Below, piece after piece: positions 1 to 7,730 of a stretch of 9,326 nucleotides of DNA. Each line of letters starts with the position of its first letter. Positions within the stretch are counted from its first letter, which is position 1. The stretch spans positions 11,468-20,793 of the forward strand of contig MGXL01000123.1 in assembly GCA_001801365.1 (NCBI GenBank), read 5' to 3'. The translations under genes were made by a program, and so were the position numbers. Source of the stretch: Gammaproteobacteria bacterium RBG_16_57_12. Lineage in GTDB: Bacteria; Pseudomonadota; Gammaproteobacteria; RBG-16-57-12. The notes beneath the pieces were generated by a model, which did not search any database, was not told the DNA's origin, and saw nothing but the letters and a program-made list of their open reading frames with translations.

Positions 1-129
1 GTCCCACCAGGCATTTCGGCGCGGGGCAATCAACTATTTGATGATTTCTGTACGAATTCATGGGCGTGCAAAACATATACACGCATGGATTGTATTGTTA
101 TAGACAGGGTCTGAACCTTTGTCCAGACA
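1..129. other. left-edge noncoding stretch, no gene identified
   Basis: I see no recognisable gene here. All forward frames either stop within about 40 bases or give unconvincing peptides; the tail of a gene running in from the left cannot be excluded. A weak imperfect hairpin lies at 59-87 (arms CATG-gg-CGTG and CACGCATG, 11-nt loop), beyond the stop of the minus-strand DUF255 gene. It has no T-run on the minus-strand side, so I do not call it a terminator. Confidence 0.4.
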
Positions 130-2199
130 TTATCCCAGATTTTCCAGTTCTGCCGGGCCAAGTAGCGGCGCCTGGCATTCGGTGCCGGCGCACACATAGG
201 CCACCAACTGACCGGGGATGGCGGTTTTGCGCGCCAGGGCCTCGGGCAAACCGGCGGCGCTATCGGAAATGGCCAGACACATCAACCGCGGCCTGAAATC
301 CCGCTGACACAAACGCTGCCAGGCGGGCAGATCCCGCGCCGGGCCGCGCAGCACCGCTATTTGAGTCGGGTACAGGCTTTCCTCCAGGGCCAGCAACAGG
401 GCATTATGGGCGTAGGGGGCCTGGGACAGGTTCTCCCAGGCCATGACGAGCGTGGCCTGCGCGGCATCGAGATAACGCGGCTCACCCAGCAGAAAACCAA
501 GACGCAACAGCGCCTGCGCCGCGATACCGTTGCCCGCGGGCAAGGCGTCATCGGCCAGGGGGCGCGGGCGATGGATCAAGGGCTCGTGATCATCGGCGGT
601 AAAAAAGAATCCGCCCGCGGCCGGGTCATGGAAATGCGCCAGCACCGTATCCGCCAGCGCCACGGCCAGGCGCAGATCATCGCTGTTCCAGCGCACCTGC
701 AACAGCTCCAGCAAGGCATCGATGAGAAATACGTAGTCATCCAGATAGGCCATCAGATGCGCCCGGCCATCCTTGCTGCAGGCCAGCAACCGCCCGTCGC
801 GATAAAGCCGTGAGCGGATGAAGGCCACGGCGCGTTCCGCCGAGACGATGTACTCCGGGCGCTGCAACAGCCGCCCGGCCACGGCCATGCCCTTGATCAT
901 CAGGGCATTCCAGCTGGTCAGGATTTTTTCATCCCGGCCCAGCGCCATGCGTTGGGCGCGTAGTTCCAGCAGGTGTTTGCGCGCCGCCTTGAGCGTTTTT
1001 TCAACAGATGGCACAGAAGTGCCGGTCTGTCTGGCCAGTTCCTCAATCTCCACGGCCTGATACAGATGCCAGCGGCCTTCGAAATTGGCGGCCTGGTCCA
1101 GTCCATAGGCCCTGGCAAACAGCTCGAAGCTCGGGCGATCCAGCAGGGCCTTGATCTCATCCCGGTCCCAGACATAGTAGTGGCCTTCGGCGCCATGCAC
1201 ATCGGCATCGAGGCTGGCGTAATAGCCGCCCTCCGGCGACTGCATCTCGCGCAATACCCACTCGGCGGTATCCTCGGCCACCTGACGAAACAGAGTTTCT
1301 CCCGTGGCCTGCCAGGCCTGGGCATACAGGGTCAGCAAGGGGCCATTGTCATAGAGCATTTTCTCAAAGTGAGGAATGCGCCAGTTTTCATCCACGGCGT
1401 AACGGCAGAAGCCACCACCCAGTTGGTCATAAATCCCGCCGTGCGCCATGGCTTTGAGGGTGTGCGTCACCATGGCCAGGGCCTGCGTATCCGGATGGTT
1501 GGTTTCCCGGGTGGCCGCCCAGTGCCGCAGCAGCCGCTCGCAATGGGTGGGATGGGGAAACTTGGGCGCCTGGCCAAATCCGCCATGGCTGGCATCGTAG
1601 ATCTGCCCGAGCTGGCGCCGCGCAATATCCAGCGGGCCCGGCACCAGGCGGACCTCCTGTTTGAGCTCGATATGGTCCATGTGGCGCAGGGCCTCGGCGA
1701 GCGAGGCGTTTTGCTCGCGGATATCGGCCAGGCGTTCGCGATAAAACCCCGCCACCTGCTTCATCAGCTCGATGAATGACGGCAGGCCGTGGCGGGGCGC
1801 ATTCGGGAAATAGGTCCCGACGAAATACGGATACAGATCGTCCGGCGTCAGGAACACGGTCAGCGGCCAGCCGCCGCCACGCTGGGTGAGCAATTGATGG
1901 GCGCTCTGATATATGCGGTCCAGATCAGGGCGCTCCTCGCGATCCACCTTGATGTTGATGAACAGCTCGTTCATCACCTGTGCCGTGGCCGCATCCTCGA
2001 AGGATTCATGGGCCATGACATGACACCAGTGACAGGCGGAATAACCGATGGACAGCAGGATGGGTTTATCGTCGCTCCGCGCCCGGGCCAGGGCCTCCCC
2101 GCCCCAGGGATACCAGTCCGCCGGGTTATGGGCATGTTGTAGCAGATAGGGACTGGTCTCATGGATCAGGCGGTTGGCGGGCACAGAGCTAGTCATCAT
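130..2199 (-). CDS. thioredoxin-fold DUF255 protein (YyaL / SPATA20 family)
   Basis: This 689-residue protein belongs to the widespread COG1331/DUF255 family, whose biochemical role is not established. The N-terminal region (about 1-170) is thioredoxin-like, with the family hallmark SACHWCHVM and its CxxC pair at Cys56/Cys59, followed by [10 protein letters not shown] near 85-94. The rest resembles a six-hairpin (alpha/alpha)6 glycosidase-like barrel. It carries family motifs [12 protein letters not shown] (205-216), [17 protein letters not shown] (253-269), [10 protein letters not shown] (275-284) and DEKILTSWN (422-430). No signal peptide is visible, so it is probably cytoplasmic. The length is normal for the family and the frame is intact. 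Two ATGs lie back to back at 2199 and 2196. An AGGA (2204-2207) is 4 nt from the first and 7 nt from the second, so the second may be the real start. The gene is transcribed divergently from the methyltransferase gene. A possible -10 box TATGAT lies on the minus strand at 2229-2234, without a good -35. The family assignment is firm; the function is not. Confidence 0.95.
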   Translation of the reverse strand: MMTSSVPANRLIHETSPYLLQHAHNPADWYPWGGEALARARSDDKPILLSIGYSACHWCHVMAHESFEDAATAQVMNELFINIKVDREERPDLDRIYQSAHQLLTQRGGGWPLTVFLTPDDLYPYFVGTYFPNAPRHGLPSFIELMKQVAGFYRERLADIREQNASLAEALRHMDHIELKQEVRLVPGPLDIARRQLGQIYDASHGGFGQAPKFPHPTHCERLLRHWAATRETNHPDTQALAMVTHTLKAMAHGGIYDQLGGGFCRYAVDENWRIPHFEKMLYDNGPLLTLYAQAWQATGETLFRQVAEDTAEWVLREMQSPEGGYYASLDADVHGAEGHYYVWDRDEIKALLDRPSFELFARAYGLDQAANFEGRWHLYQAVEIEELARQTGTSVPSVEKTLKAARKHLLELRAQRMALGRDEKILTSWNALMIKGMAVAGRLLQRPEYIVSAERAVAFIRSRLYRDGRLLACSKDGRAHLMAYLDDYVFLIDALLELLQVRWNSDDLRLAVALADTVLAHFHDPAAGGFFFTADDHEPLIHRPRPLADDALPAGNGIAAQALLRLGFLLGEPRYLDAAQATLVMAWENLSQAPYAHNALLLALEESLYPTQIAVLRGPARDLPAWQRLCQRDFRPRLMCLAISDSAAGLPEALARKTAIPGQLVAYVCAGTECQAPLLGPAELENLG

Positions 2200-2270
2200 A
2201 AAATCCTGGCTGATGAGTCAGACATTTCATCATAGCAGCCTTCAGCCTTCTCTGGTGAGGCACAACTGTG

Positions 2271-2276
2271 GATAAT
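2271..2276 (+). promoter_or_regulatory. possible -10 box for the rRNA methyltransferase gene
   Basis: GATAAT matches the sigma-70 -10 consensus at 5 of 6 positions, but there is no convincing -35 box at the usual spacing. A start site near 2283 would leave a leader of about 22 nt before ATG 2305 and would exclude the upstream ATG at 2275, which lies inside this box. This is a weak call made from sequence alone. Confidence 0.25.
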
Positions 2277-2304
2277 GGGTGCCCTGAGAACGAGGATGCC
2301 CCCC

Positions 2305-3498
2305 ATGGAACTTGCGCCACTGCGCCTCAAAAAAGACGAAGACCGCCGCTTGCGCGCCGGCCACCTGTGGGTGTTCAGCAATGAAGTCGACACCCAGGTC
2401 ACGCCCCTGTCGGGTTTTACGCCCGGGCAGGCGGTCGCCATCCAGGCGGCCAATGGCAAGCCCCTCGGCAACGGTTATGTCAACCCCGCTTCCCTGATCT
2501 GTGCCCGGCTGGTGAGCCGCGATCCCCACTATCAGTTGAACCAGTCCTTGCTGGTACACCGTCTCAATATCGCGCTGGCGCTGCGCGAATCCCTGTTCGA
2601 CAAACCCTGTTATCGCCTGGTGTACGGCGAGGGTGACGGCCTGCCGGGACTGGTGGTGGACCGCTTCAATGATGTGCTGGTGGCCCAGATCACCACGGCC
2701 GGCATGGAGCAGGTGAAAGAGGCGGTCATCGCCGCGCTGGACAAGGTGCTGCGCCCGCGCGCCATTGTGCTGCGCAACGACAGCGGCATCCGCGCCCTGG
2801 AGGGTCTGGACAGCTATGTGGCAACGGCCCTGGGCGAGGCCCCCGACCAGGTCCCGCTGGAGGAAAATCACACCCGGTTCGAGGCCCCCGTGCTGGGCGG
2901 GCAAAAAACCGGCTGGTTCTACGATCACCGCATGAACCGCGCCCGCATGCAGCACTATGTGCGCGACCGGCGGGTGCTGGACGTCTTCAGCTATATCGGC
3001 GGCTGGGGGGGGCAGGCCGCCACGGCAGGCGCCCGCCAGGTCACCTGCATCGATGCTTCGGAGCAGGCGCTGGACCGGCTGCATCACAACGCCCGGCTCA
3101 ATCAGGCGCAGGACAAGATCGACACGATCTGCGGCGATGCCTTCGATGCGCTCAAGGCCCTGCGCGAGGAACAGCAGAAATACGAGGTTGTGATCCTCGA
3201 TCCCCCGGCCTTCATCAAGCGCAAAAAAGATCTCAAGGAAGGGCTGCTGGCCTATCAGCGCATCAATCAGCTGGCCATGCAACTGGTGGCGAAGGACGGC
3301 ATTTTAATCTCGGCCTCCTGCTCGTTTCAACTGGAACGCCCGCGCCTGCGGGAGGCCATGCAGAAGGCCGCGCGCCATCTGGACCGCAATCTGCAGATCC
3401 TCGAGCAGGGGCATCAGGGACCGGATCACCCGGTGCACCCGGCCATTCCCGAGACCGATTATCTCAAGGCGTATTTCACCCGCCTGCTGCATGACTGA
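2305..3498 (+). CDS. rlmI: class I SAM-dependent rRNA methyltransferase, RlmI-like (23S rRNA m5C)
   Basis: The 397-residue product matches the length of E. coli RlmI (396 residues), which methylates C1962 of 23S rRNA. The N-terminal part is PUA-like (about 1-75, with RRLRAGHLWVFSNEV at 14-28). A central linker domain contains YGEGDGLPGLVVDR (107-120). The C-terminal Rossmann domain begins with KTGWFYDHRMNR (201-212). SAM-binding motif I is VLDVFSYIGGWGGQAA (224-239), an acidic residue follows in CIDAS (248-252), motif IV is DPPAF (299-303), and SCS (338-340) carries the catalytic cysteine. I chose ATG 2305 because GAGGA at 2292-2296 lies 8 nt upstream and family members start with this K-rich segment. 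ATG 2275 would add ten residues and has poor signals. A run of eight G (3005-3012) lies in motif I, but the frame stays open. Family membership is clear. The exact target base is inferred from the best known member. Confidence 0.92.
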   Translation: MELAPLRLKKDEDRRLRAGHLWVFSNEVDTQVTPLSGFTPGQAVAIQAANGKPLGNGYVNPASLICARLVSRDPHYQLNQSLLVHRLNIALALRESLFDKPCYRLVYGEGDGLPGLVVDRFNDVLVAQITTAGMEQVKEAVIAALDKVLRPRAIVLRNDSGIRALEGLDSYVATALGEAPDQVPLEENHTRFEAPVLGGQKTGWFYDHRMNRARMQHYVRDRRVLDVFSYIGGWGGQAATAGARQVTCIDASEQALDRLHHNARLNQAQDKIDTICGDAFDALKALREEQQKYEVVILDPPAFIKRKKDLKEGLLAYQRINQLAMQLVAKDGILISASCSFQLERPRLREAMQKAARHLDRNLQILEQGHQGPDHPVHPAIPETDYLKAYFTRLLHD

Positions 3499-3505
3499 GC
3501 ATGAT

Positions 3506-3510
3506 ATTAT
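3506..3510. repeat. left target-site duplication (ATTAT)
   Basis: ATTAT lies immediately outside the left CCTAAAA end of the insertion and is repeated exactly at 3747-3751, immediately outside the right TTTTAGG end. A perfect 5-bp direct repeat flanking inverted termini is the usual scar of DDE-type transposition. Confidence 0.75.
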
Positions 3511-3528
3511 CCTAAAAACCTCAGTTGA
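3511..3528 (+). repeat. left terminal inverted repeat
   Basis: CCTAAAAACCTCAGTTGA. It matches the reverse complement of 3729-3746 at 17 of 18 positions; the one difference is A versus G at base 8. Confidence 0.8.
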
Positions 3529-3608
3529 CCGCTTATTTGGATATTCAACAGCATGTTTCTAAATTATGTTTTCCCAAATTGGGGGCTCACCCATCTGATG
3601 GACACGCT

Positions 3609-3728
3609 ACAGACTGGATTGCACGCTTTTGCGGGTCCATGGCTGCGTTGTAACTCCTTGGAATGGAACAACCATTCCGCGTCGTCACGCCTTGCCCTGG
3701 ACCCGCAAAAGCGCACACTCCAGCCTGT
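3609..3728. repeat. 120-bp imperfect palindrome inside the mobile element
   Basis: The outer arms 3609-3643 and 3694-3728 are inverted copies matching at 30 of 35 positions, including an uninterrupted 16-bp core CGCTTTTGCGGGTCCA. The centre is a perfect small hairpin, GGAATGG (3660-3666), loop AACAA, CCATTCC (3672-3678). The segments between core and centre are only partly complementary. As RNA or single-stranded DNA this would form a long cruciform-like stem. It could act as a transcription barrier between the rlmI-like gene and lgt, or as the recognition structure of the element. Confidence 0.85.
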
Positions 3729-3746
3729 TCAACTGAGGCTTTTAGG
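3729..3746 (-). repeat. right terminal inverted repeat
   Basis: Read on the minus strand this is CCTAAAAGCCTCAGTTGA, the partner of 3511-3528. Its outermost plus-strand bases AGG (3744-3746), with A3747, form the only Shine-Dalgarno-like sequence in front of lgt. Confidence 0.8.
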
Positions 3747-3751
3747 ATTAT
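3747..3751. repeat. right target-site duplication (ATTAT)
   Basis: This is an exact copy of 3506-3510. It lies directly outside the right end of the mobile element and 7 nt before the lgt start codon. Confidence 0.75.
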
Positions 3752-3758
3752 TCAAGCC

Positions 3759-4571
3759 ATGCTGACCTACCCCGACATCAACCCCATCGCCCTGCAGCTC
3801 GGCCCGCTCAAGGTGCACTGGTACGGCGTCATGTATCTGGTAGCCTTCGCCAGCGCCTGGTGGCTGGGGCGGCGGCGCGCCCGCCTGCCGAACTCGGGCT
3901 GGGACGATCAGCAGGTGGCCGATCTGATTTTTTATGGCGCCCTTGGCGTAGTGCTGGGCGGGCGTGTCGGCTACACCCTGTTCTACAATCTCGATGGCTT
4001 CCTGGAAAATCCCCTGGTCATTTTCCGCCTCTGGGAGGGCGGCATGTCTTTCCACGGCGGTCTGCTGGGGGTGATCGCCGCCATGGGCCTGTATGCGCGC
4101 AAGGCCGGCAAGGGATTCTTCCAGGTCAGCGATTTTGTCGCGCCGCTGGTACCCATCGGCCTGGGCGCGGGACGCCTGGGCAATTTCATCAACGGCGAAC
4201 TGCCCGGACGCATTACCGAGCTGCCCTGGGGCATGATCTATCGGCATATCGATGATTTCCCGCGCCATCCTTCCCAGCTCTATCAGGCGGCCACCGAAGG
4301 CGCGCTGCTGTTCATCCTCCTGTGGTGGTATTCGAAAAGGCCGCGCCCCGCCATGGCGGTTTCCGGCCTGTTTTTACTGGGTTATGGCATCTTCCGCTTC
4401 AGCACCGAATTCGCACGCCAGCCCGATGTGCAACTCGGCTTCATCGCCTTCGACTGGCTCACCATGGGCCAGCTGCTCTCCACCCCGATGATCGTCTGCG
4501 GCGCGGCGTTCCTGTGGTGGGGCTACAGGCATCATCCGGTTCCTCACCATCAACAGCGAAAGGCGGATTGA
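3759..4571 (+). CDS. lgt: phosphatidylglycerol--prolipoprotein diacylglyceryl transferase
   Basis: Lgt is an inner-membrane enzyme. It moves a diacylglyceryl group from phosphatidylglycerol to the lipobox cysteine of prolipoproteins, the first step of lipoprotein maturation. The 270-residue product has several hydrophobic segments (for example about 22-36, 57-67, 102-112, 182-192, 201-211 and 243-254). Family motifs present are WYGVMY (21-26), MSFHGGLLG with His99 (96-104), the signature [12 protein letters not shown] with Arg139 (136-147), and [11 protein letters not shown] with Arg220 (213-223). I chose ATG 3759 because family members begin here. An ATG at 3663 would add 32 residues encoded by the mobile element. 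The only ribosome-binding candidate, AGGA at 3744-3747, lies 11 nt upstream and is made by the element's tip. The gene heads a cluster with thyA, which starts 4 nt after its stop. Confidence 0.97.
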   Translation: MLTYPDINPIALQLGPLKVHWYGVMYLVAFASAWWLGRRRARLPNSGWDDQQVADLIFYGALGVVLGGRVGYTLFYNLDGFLENPLVIFRLWEGGMSFHGGLLGVIAAMGLYARKAGKGFFQVSDFVAPLVPIGLGAGRLGNFINGELPGRITELPWGMIYRHIDDFPRHPSQLYQAATEGALLFILLWWYSKRPRPAMAVSGLFLLGYGIFRFSTEFARQPDVQLGFIAFDWLTMGQLLSTPMIVCGAAFLWWGYRHHPVPHHQQRKAD

Positions 4572-4575
4572 AACC

Positions 4576-5370
4576 ATGCGGCAATATCTGGATTTGATGC
4601 AACACGTGCTGGACCACGGCGTGCGCAAGGAAGACCGCACCGGCACCGGCACCCTGAGCGTCTTCGGCCATCAGATGCGCTTTGATCTGGGCGCGGGTTT
4701 TCCGCTGGTGACCACCAAGAAATGCCACCTGCGCTCCATCATCCATGAGCTGCTGTGGTTCCTCAAGGGTGATACCAATATCCGCTATCTGCAGGACCAC
4801 CAGGTCACCATCTGGGATGAATGGGCCGATGCCAACGGCGATCTGGGGCCGGTATACGGTTATCAGTGGCGCTCCTGGCCGAGTGCCGATGGCCGCCACA
4901 TCGACCAGATCAGCCAGGTCGTCGCGCAGATCAAACGTAATCCCGACTCGCGCCGCCTGATCGTCAGCGCCTGGAACGTGGGCGAGATCGAGCGCATGGC
5001 CCTGCCGCCCTGCCACGCCTTTTTCCAGTTCTATGTGGCCGAGGGCCGGCTGTCCTGCCAGCTCTACCAGCGCAGCGCCGATATCTTTCTGGGCGTGCCT
5101 TTCAACATCGCCTCCTATGCCCTGTTGACCCTGATGGTGGCCCAGGCCACCGGCCTGCGGCCCGGCGAGCTCATCCACACCCTGGGCGATGCGCACCTCT
5201 ACAGCAATCATCTGGAGCAGGCGCGCCTGCAACTCGGCCGCACACCCCATCCCCTGCCGGTCATGAAACTCAACCCGGCGGTCACCGATATTTTCAGTTT
5301 CAAATTTGAAGACTTCGAACTGGTGGGTTATGAAGCCCATCCCGCCATCAAGGCGCCGGTGGCGGTATGA
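4576..5370 (+). CDS. thyA: thymidylate synthase
   Basis: ThyA methylates dUMP to dTMP, using 5,10-methylene-tetrahydrofolate as both one-carbon donor and reductant and releasing dihydrofolate. The product is 264 residues, the same length as the E. coli enzyme, and residues fall at the same numbers: Arg21, catalytic Cys146 in [11 protein letters not shown], the dUMP-phosphate Arg166 in QRSADIFLG with Asp169, Asn177 in PFNIASY, and His207/Tyr209 in GDAHLYSNH. The C-terminus IKAPVAV fits the mobile tail of the family. The start follows the lgt stop by 4 nt, with AGGCGG in the lgt tail as a plausible ribosome site. The stop overlaps the folA start by 4 nt, so translational coupling is likely. No key residue is missing. 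Confidence 0.99.
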   Translation: MRQYLDLMQHVLDHGVRKEDRTGTGTLSVFGHQMRFDLGAGFPLVTTKKCHLRSIIHELLWFLKGDTNIRYLQDHQVTIWDEWADANGDLGPVYGYQWRSWPSADGRHIDQISQVVAQIKRNPDSRRLIVSAWNVGEIERMALPPCHAFFQFYVAEGRLSCQLYQRSADIFLGVPFNIASYALLTLMVAQATGLRPGELIHTLGDAHLYSNHLEQARLQLGRTPHPLPVMKLNPAVTDIFSFKFEDFELVGYEAHPAIKAPVAV

Positions 5371-5870
5371 TCTCCATCATCGTGGCGATGGCCGACAATC
5401 GGGTGATCGGCATCGGCAACCGCCTGCCCTGGCATTTGCCCGGCGATTTGAAATGGTTTCGCCAGAACACCCTGGGCAAGCCGGTGATCATGGGGCGCAA
5501 GACCTTCGAGTCCATCGGCCGGCCCCTGCCGGACCGCACCAATATCATCGTGACCCGCGACCGGGACTATCACCAGGCAGGTTGCCTGGTGGCGCATTCC
5601 ATCGATGAGGCCTTGAACGCGTGCCGGGAGGCGGCGGAGGTGATGATCATGGGCGGCGCCTCGTTCTATGAACAGTTGCTGCCGCGCGCCGACCGCCTCT
5701 ATCTGACCCAGGTCCATGCCGAGGTGCCGGGGGATGCCTGGTTTCCGGACATCGACTGGACGCAGTGGCGGGAAACCTGGCGCGAGGACCACGGCGGCGA
5801 TGACAAAAATCCCTACCCCTACAGCTTGGTACGCTACGAACGCATCCGGCCTACAACATCCGCATCGTGA
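5367..5870 (+). CDS. folA: dihydrofolate reductase
   Basis: FolA reduces dihydrofolate to tetrahydrofolate with NADPH and so regenerates the cofactor consumed by ThyA, encoded just upstream. The 167-residue protein carries the DHFR motifs in order: Trp22 and catalytic Asp27 in [11 protein letters not shown] (21-31), the NADPH-binding [12 protein letters not shown] (40-51), [11 protein letters not shown] (93-103), and LYLTQV (111-116). ATG 5367 overlaps the thyA stop in an ATGA arrangement. Only a weak GGTGG precedes it, which supports coupling to thyA translation. Its last 20 bases overlap the stop end of the convergent HDOD gene, so there is no room for a dedicated terminator. It is slightly longer than E. 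coli FolA (159 residues). Confidence 0.98.
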   Translation: MISIIVAMADNRVIGIGNRLPWHLPGDLKWFRQNTLGKPVIMGRKTFESIGRPLPDRTNIIVTRDRDYHQAGCLVAHSIDEALNACREAAEVMIMGGASFYEQLLPRADRLYLTQVHAEVPGDAWFPDIDWTQWRETWREDHGGDDKNPYPYSLVRYERIRPTTSAS

Positions 5871-6792
5871 GCGCCGCCTGCGCCTGGCGCAGCTTTTGTT
5901 CGCGCAGATGCTCATCCAGCACCGGCATGGCGAAGATCGCCTCGAGCTGATTGACCTGGGCGCACACCAGCGACAGAGCGTCGGCCAGGGCGGCGGCGTT
6001 CAGGCCCAGCAGGGCCTGCATGCGTTCCGCGGTGGCGCGGAACGAGGCGGGAAATTCGGACAGCAGGTACATGTCGGCGATGGCGCCGGAAAAGGCCACG
6101 CATAGATCAAAGGCTTCGGCCTGGGTCTGGGTCAGGCCGGTGCCGGTGATGCAATGACTGCAGTAGGCCGCGACGGAGAATTTCTGCGGCAGGCCCCAAT
6201 ACTCGATCAGCCAGGCGCTGACATCCGCGTGATCCGCCCCGAGCGCGGCGAGTTCCGCCTCGCAACAGCGAGTGTGGAAATTGCCGGCATCGTCACCCGG
6301 CAGGGAACCATAGATCTGCGGCCTGATCTGCGCCAGGGCCAGGATGCCGATATCCTGCATCAGACCGATCAGAAACAACTGCTCGGCATCCTTGCGCTTC
6401 AACATGCGGCCGATCACCCGGCTGGCCAGGGCGCACAACAGCGAGCGCCGCCAGTAGCTGTCCAGATCAATCACCTTGTCAGAGAGATTGCGCTGCATGT
6501 CCTTCTGCATCTGCTGGACGCAGAACGCCAGCGCCAGGGCCAGGGAACCATCGATACCGATCAACAGCAGGGCCTCACGCAGATTGTCGCATTGCCGCAC
6601 ACCGTAGAGCGGGGAATTGGCCACCTGTAATATCCGCGCCACCATGCCGGGGTCGGTCTTGATGACATCCTCCACATCGTCAAAGGACGCCTCCGGGTCG
6701 CGGCCCAGGTCGATGATGCGCAACATCAACGATGTCGGCACGGGGAAATCATCGCACTCCCGCAGTTGTTCCAGTACTTCTTCGCTCAGCAT
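5851..6792 (-). CDS. HDOD domain protein (signalling output-type domain)
   Basis: HDOD domains are HD-related helical modules found in bacterial signalling and regulatory proteins; most have no demonstrated enzyme activity. The 313-residue product has an HDOD core from about 12 to 210, with FPVPTSLMLRIIDLG (16-30), the hallmark IKTDPGMVARILQVANSPLYG (44-64), and HADVSAWLIEYWGLP (188-202). The position where true HD phosphohydrolases have His-Asp reads Gln-Asp (LMQDIG, 144-149), so metal-dependent catalysis is unlikely. No membrane segment or signal peptide is seen. The tail (about 292-313, [20 protein letters not shown]) is a charged helix like those that link HDOD to GGDEF domains in other proteins, but here it ends. 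A possible promoter lies at 6824-6852. ATG 6792 is preceded by AGGCGG-like bases. The gene follows apaH on the same strand after 87 bp. The specific pathway is unknown. Confidence 0.92.
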   Translation of the reverse strand: MLSEEVLEQLRECDDFPVPTSLMLRIIDLGRDPEASFDDVEDVIKTDPGMVARILQVANSPLYGVRQCDNLREALLLIGIDGSLALALAFCVQQMQKDMQRNLSDKVIDLDSYWRRSLLCALASRVIGRMLKRKDAEQLFLIGLMQDIGILALAQIRPQIYGSLPGDDAGNFHTRCCEAELAALGADHADVSAWLIEYWGLPQKFSVAAYCSHCITGTGLTQTQAEAFDLCVAFSGAIADMYLLSEFPASFRATAERMQALLGLNAAALADALSLVCAQVNQLEAIFAMPVLDEHLREQKLRQAQAALTMRML

Positions 6793-6823
6793 AGCTCCGC
6801 CTGCCGCCTGTGGATTTTTGCTT

Positions 6824-6852
6824 AATATGTGTCATTCCCCGAATTTCTGCAA
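6824..6852 (-). promoter_or_regulatory. possible sigma-70 promoter for the HDOD gene
   Basis: On the minus strand TTGCAG (6847-6852) and CATATT (6824-6829) are separated by 17 bp. They match the -35 and -10 consensus at 3 and 4 of 6 positions. They lie in an AT-richer patch between the apaH stop and the HDOD start. This would allow expression independent of apaH, but it remains weak. Confidence 0.3.
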
Positions 6853-6879
6853 ATATCCAATTGCCCGGGTACTGCGCCC

Positions 6880-7698
6880 TCAAGACTGCCGGCGGCACGG
6901 CACGCTGACATGGCTGAAGTCATCCAGGCACAGGGCGGTGAGGCAGCCGCCCCACACACAGCCGCCATCCACGCCATAGACGCCGAAGCCCTGGTAATAG
7001 CCCAGCGCCGCCCAGTGGCCGAACACGATGGTGAGCTCGCGATTGCGGCGCCGTGGCGAGGCGAACCAGGGCTGCAGATTGTTCGGCTGGGTGCCGGGCG
7101 GCCCCTTGCATTTGAGGTCCAGCCGCCCCTGTTCATCCACGTAGCGCATGCGCGTCAGGGCATTGGTGATATAACGCAGGCGCTCCCAGCCTTCGAGATC
7201 ATCTCGCCATTGATCGGGCGTGTTGCCATACATGTGGGAAAAATAGGCATGATAGTGCGGACCGCTCAATGCCTGTTCCAGCTCGGCGGCGCAGGTCAGG
7301 GCCGTGGTCAGGTCCCACGGCGGGGCCAGGCCGGCATGCGCCAGGACTATTCCGCCGGCCGGGTCATAATGCAGTAATGGCCGCCGGCGCAGCCAGGCCA
7401 GCAGCTCCTCGCGATCCGGCGCGGAGAGGATCGCCTGCAGACTGCTGTCCCGGCTGCCGGGCATATCCCCCCGCGCAGCCAGGGCCAGCAGATGCAGGTC
7501 ATGGTTGCCCAGGACGGTAATCGCCTGCTCGCCCAGACCCTTCACCAGGCGCAGCACTTCCAGGGACTGCGGACCCCGGTTCACCAGATCGCCGGTAAAC
7601 CATAAACGGTCCTGCCCGCTGTTGAATTGTATGGCCTCCAGCAGTGCCTGCAACTCGGACATACATCCCTGCACGTCGCCGATTACATAGGTTGCCAT
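6880..7698 (-). CDS. apaH: symmetrical bis(5'-nucleosyl)-tetraphosphatase (Ap4A hydrolase)
   Basis: ApaH splits diadenosine tetraphosphate into two ADP and can also remove Np4A-type caps from RNA in the known enterobacterial enzyme. It is a cytoplasmic calcineurin-like metallophosphoesterase. The 272-residue product (E. coli: 280) shows the full metal-site set: GDVQG (7-11), GDLVNRGP (36-43), GNHD (64-67), AHAG (120-123) and GHW (227-229), plus the family end motif CVWGGCLTAL (247-256). I chose ATG 7698 (MATYVIGDVQGC) because the family starts at this strand and GAGAG lies about 6 nt upstream. ATG 7722 would add eight residues. In E. coli apaH also converges on folA; here an HDOD gene lies between them. 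The usual upstream partner apaG is absent and a cytochrome-porin gene stands in its place. Confidence 0.97.
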   Translation of the reverse strand: MATYVIGDVQGCMSELQALLEAIQFNSGQDRLWFTGDLVNRGPQSLEVLRLVKGLGEQAITVLGNHDLHLLALAARGDMPGSRDSSLQAILSAPDREELLAWLRRRPLLHYDPAGGIVLAHAGLAPPWDLTTALTCAAELEQALSGPHYHAYFSHMYGNTPDQWRDDLEGWERLRYITNALTRMRYVDEQGRLDLKCKGPPGTQPNNLQPWFASPRRRNRELTIVFGHWAALGYYQGFGVYGVDGGCVWGGCLTALCLDDFSHVSVPCRRQS

Positions 7699-7730
7699 AG
7701 AGCACTCTCGTTGCCTGATCATCAGTCCAT

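Larger units (their letters stand above)
3511..3746. mobile_element. 236-bp MITE-like non-autonomous element
   Basis: The element has imperfect 18-bp terminal inverted repeats (3511-3528 and 3729-3746; 17 of 18 match, starting CCTAAAA) and is flanked by the 5-bp duplication ATTAT. It holds no open frame that looks like a transposase, so it would need an enzyme supplied in trans. The interior has two parts: an AT-rich segment (3529-3608) and a 120-bp imperfect palindrome (3609-3728) that abuts the right terminus. It sits between the rlmI-like gene and lgt and fills almost the whole gap. Duplications of 4-5 bp with CC-starting ends occur in IS1380-type elements among others, but I cannot assign a family. 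A repeat-associated structural element that happens to be flanked by ATTAT is the alternative. Confidence 0.8.

Noticed and set aside
59..87. Terminator for the DUF255 gene
   Set aside because: The stem has a two-base bulge and a long loop, and no T-run follows on the minus strand.
973..1779. 268-codon plus-strand frame inside the DUF255 gene
   Set aside because: It is opposite a clear family member, has no recognisable motif, and no ribosome site was found.
2275..2304. Upstream ATG for the rRNA methyltransferase
   Set aside because: The ribosome site there is poor, it overlaps a possible -10 box, and a good GAGGA fits ATG 2305.
3005..3012. Run of eight G as a phase-variation tract
   Set aside because: It encodes Trp-Gly-Gly within the conserved SAM motif in correct frame, and codons for this motif in GC-rich DNA explain it.
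2242..3282. 346-codon minus-strand frame across the rRNA methyltransferase gene
   Set aside because: It is the mirror of a gene with full SAM-binding and catalytic motifs; the minus product shows no family motif.
3663..3758. N-terminal extension of lgt from ATG 3663
   Set aside because: The 32 extra residues are translated from the central hairpin and right arm of the mobile element, and the family starts at the later ATG.
4459..5340. 293-codon minus-strand frame across thyA
   Set aside because: It is antisense to a thymidylate synthase with every active-site residue in place and has no motif of its own.
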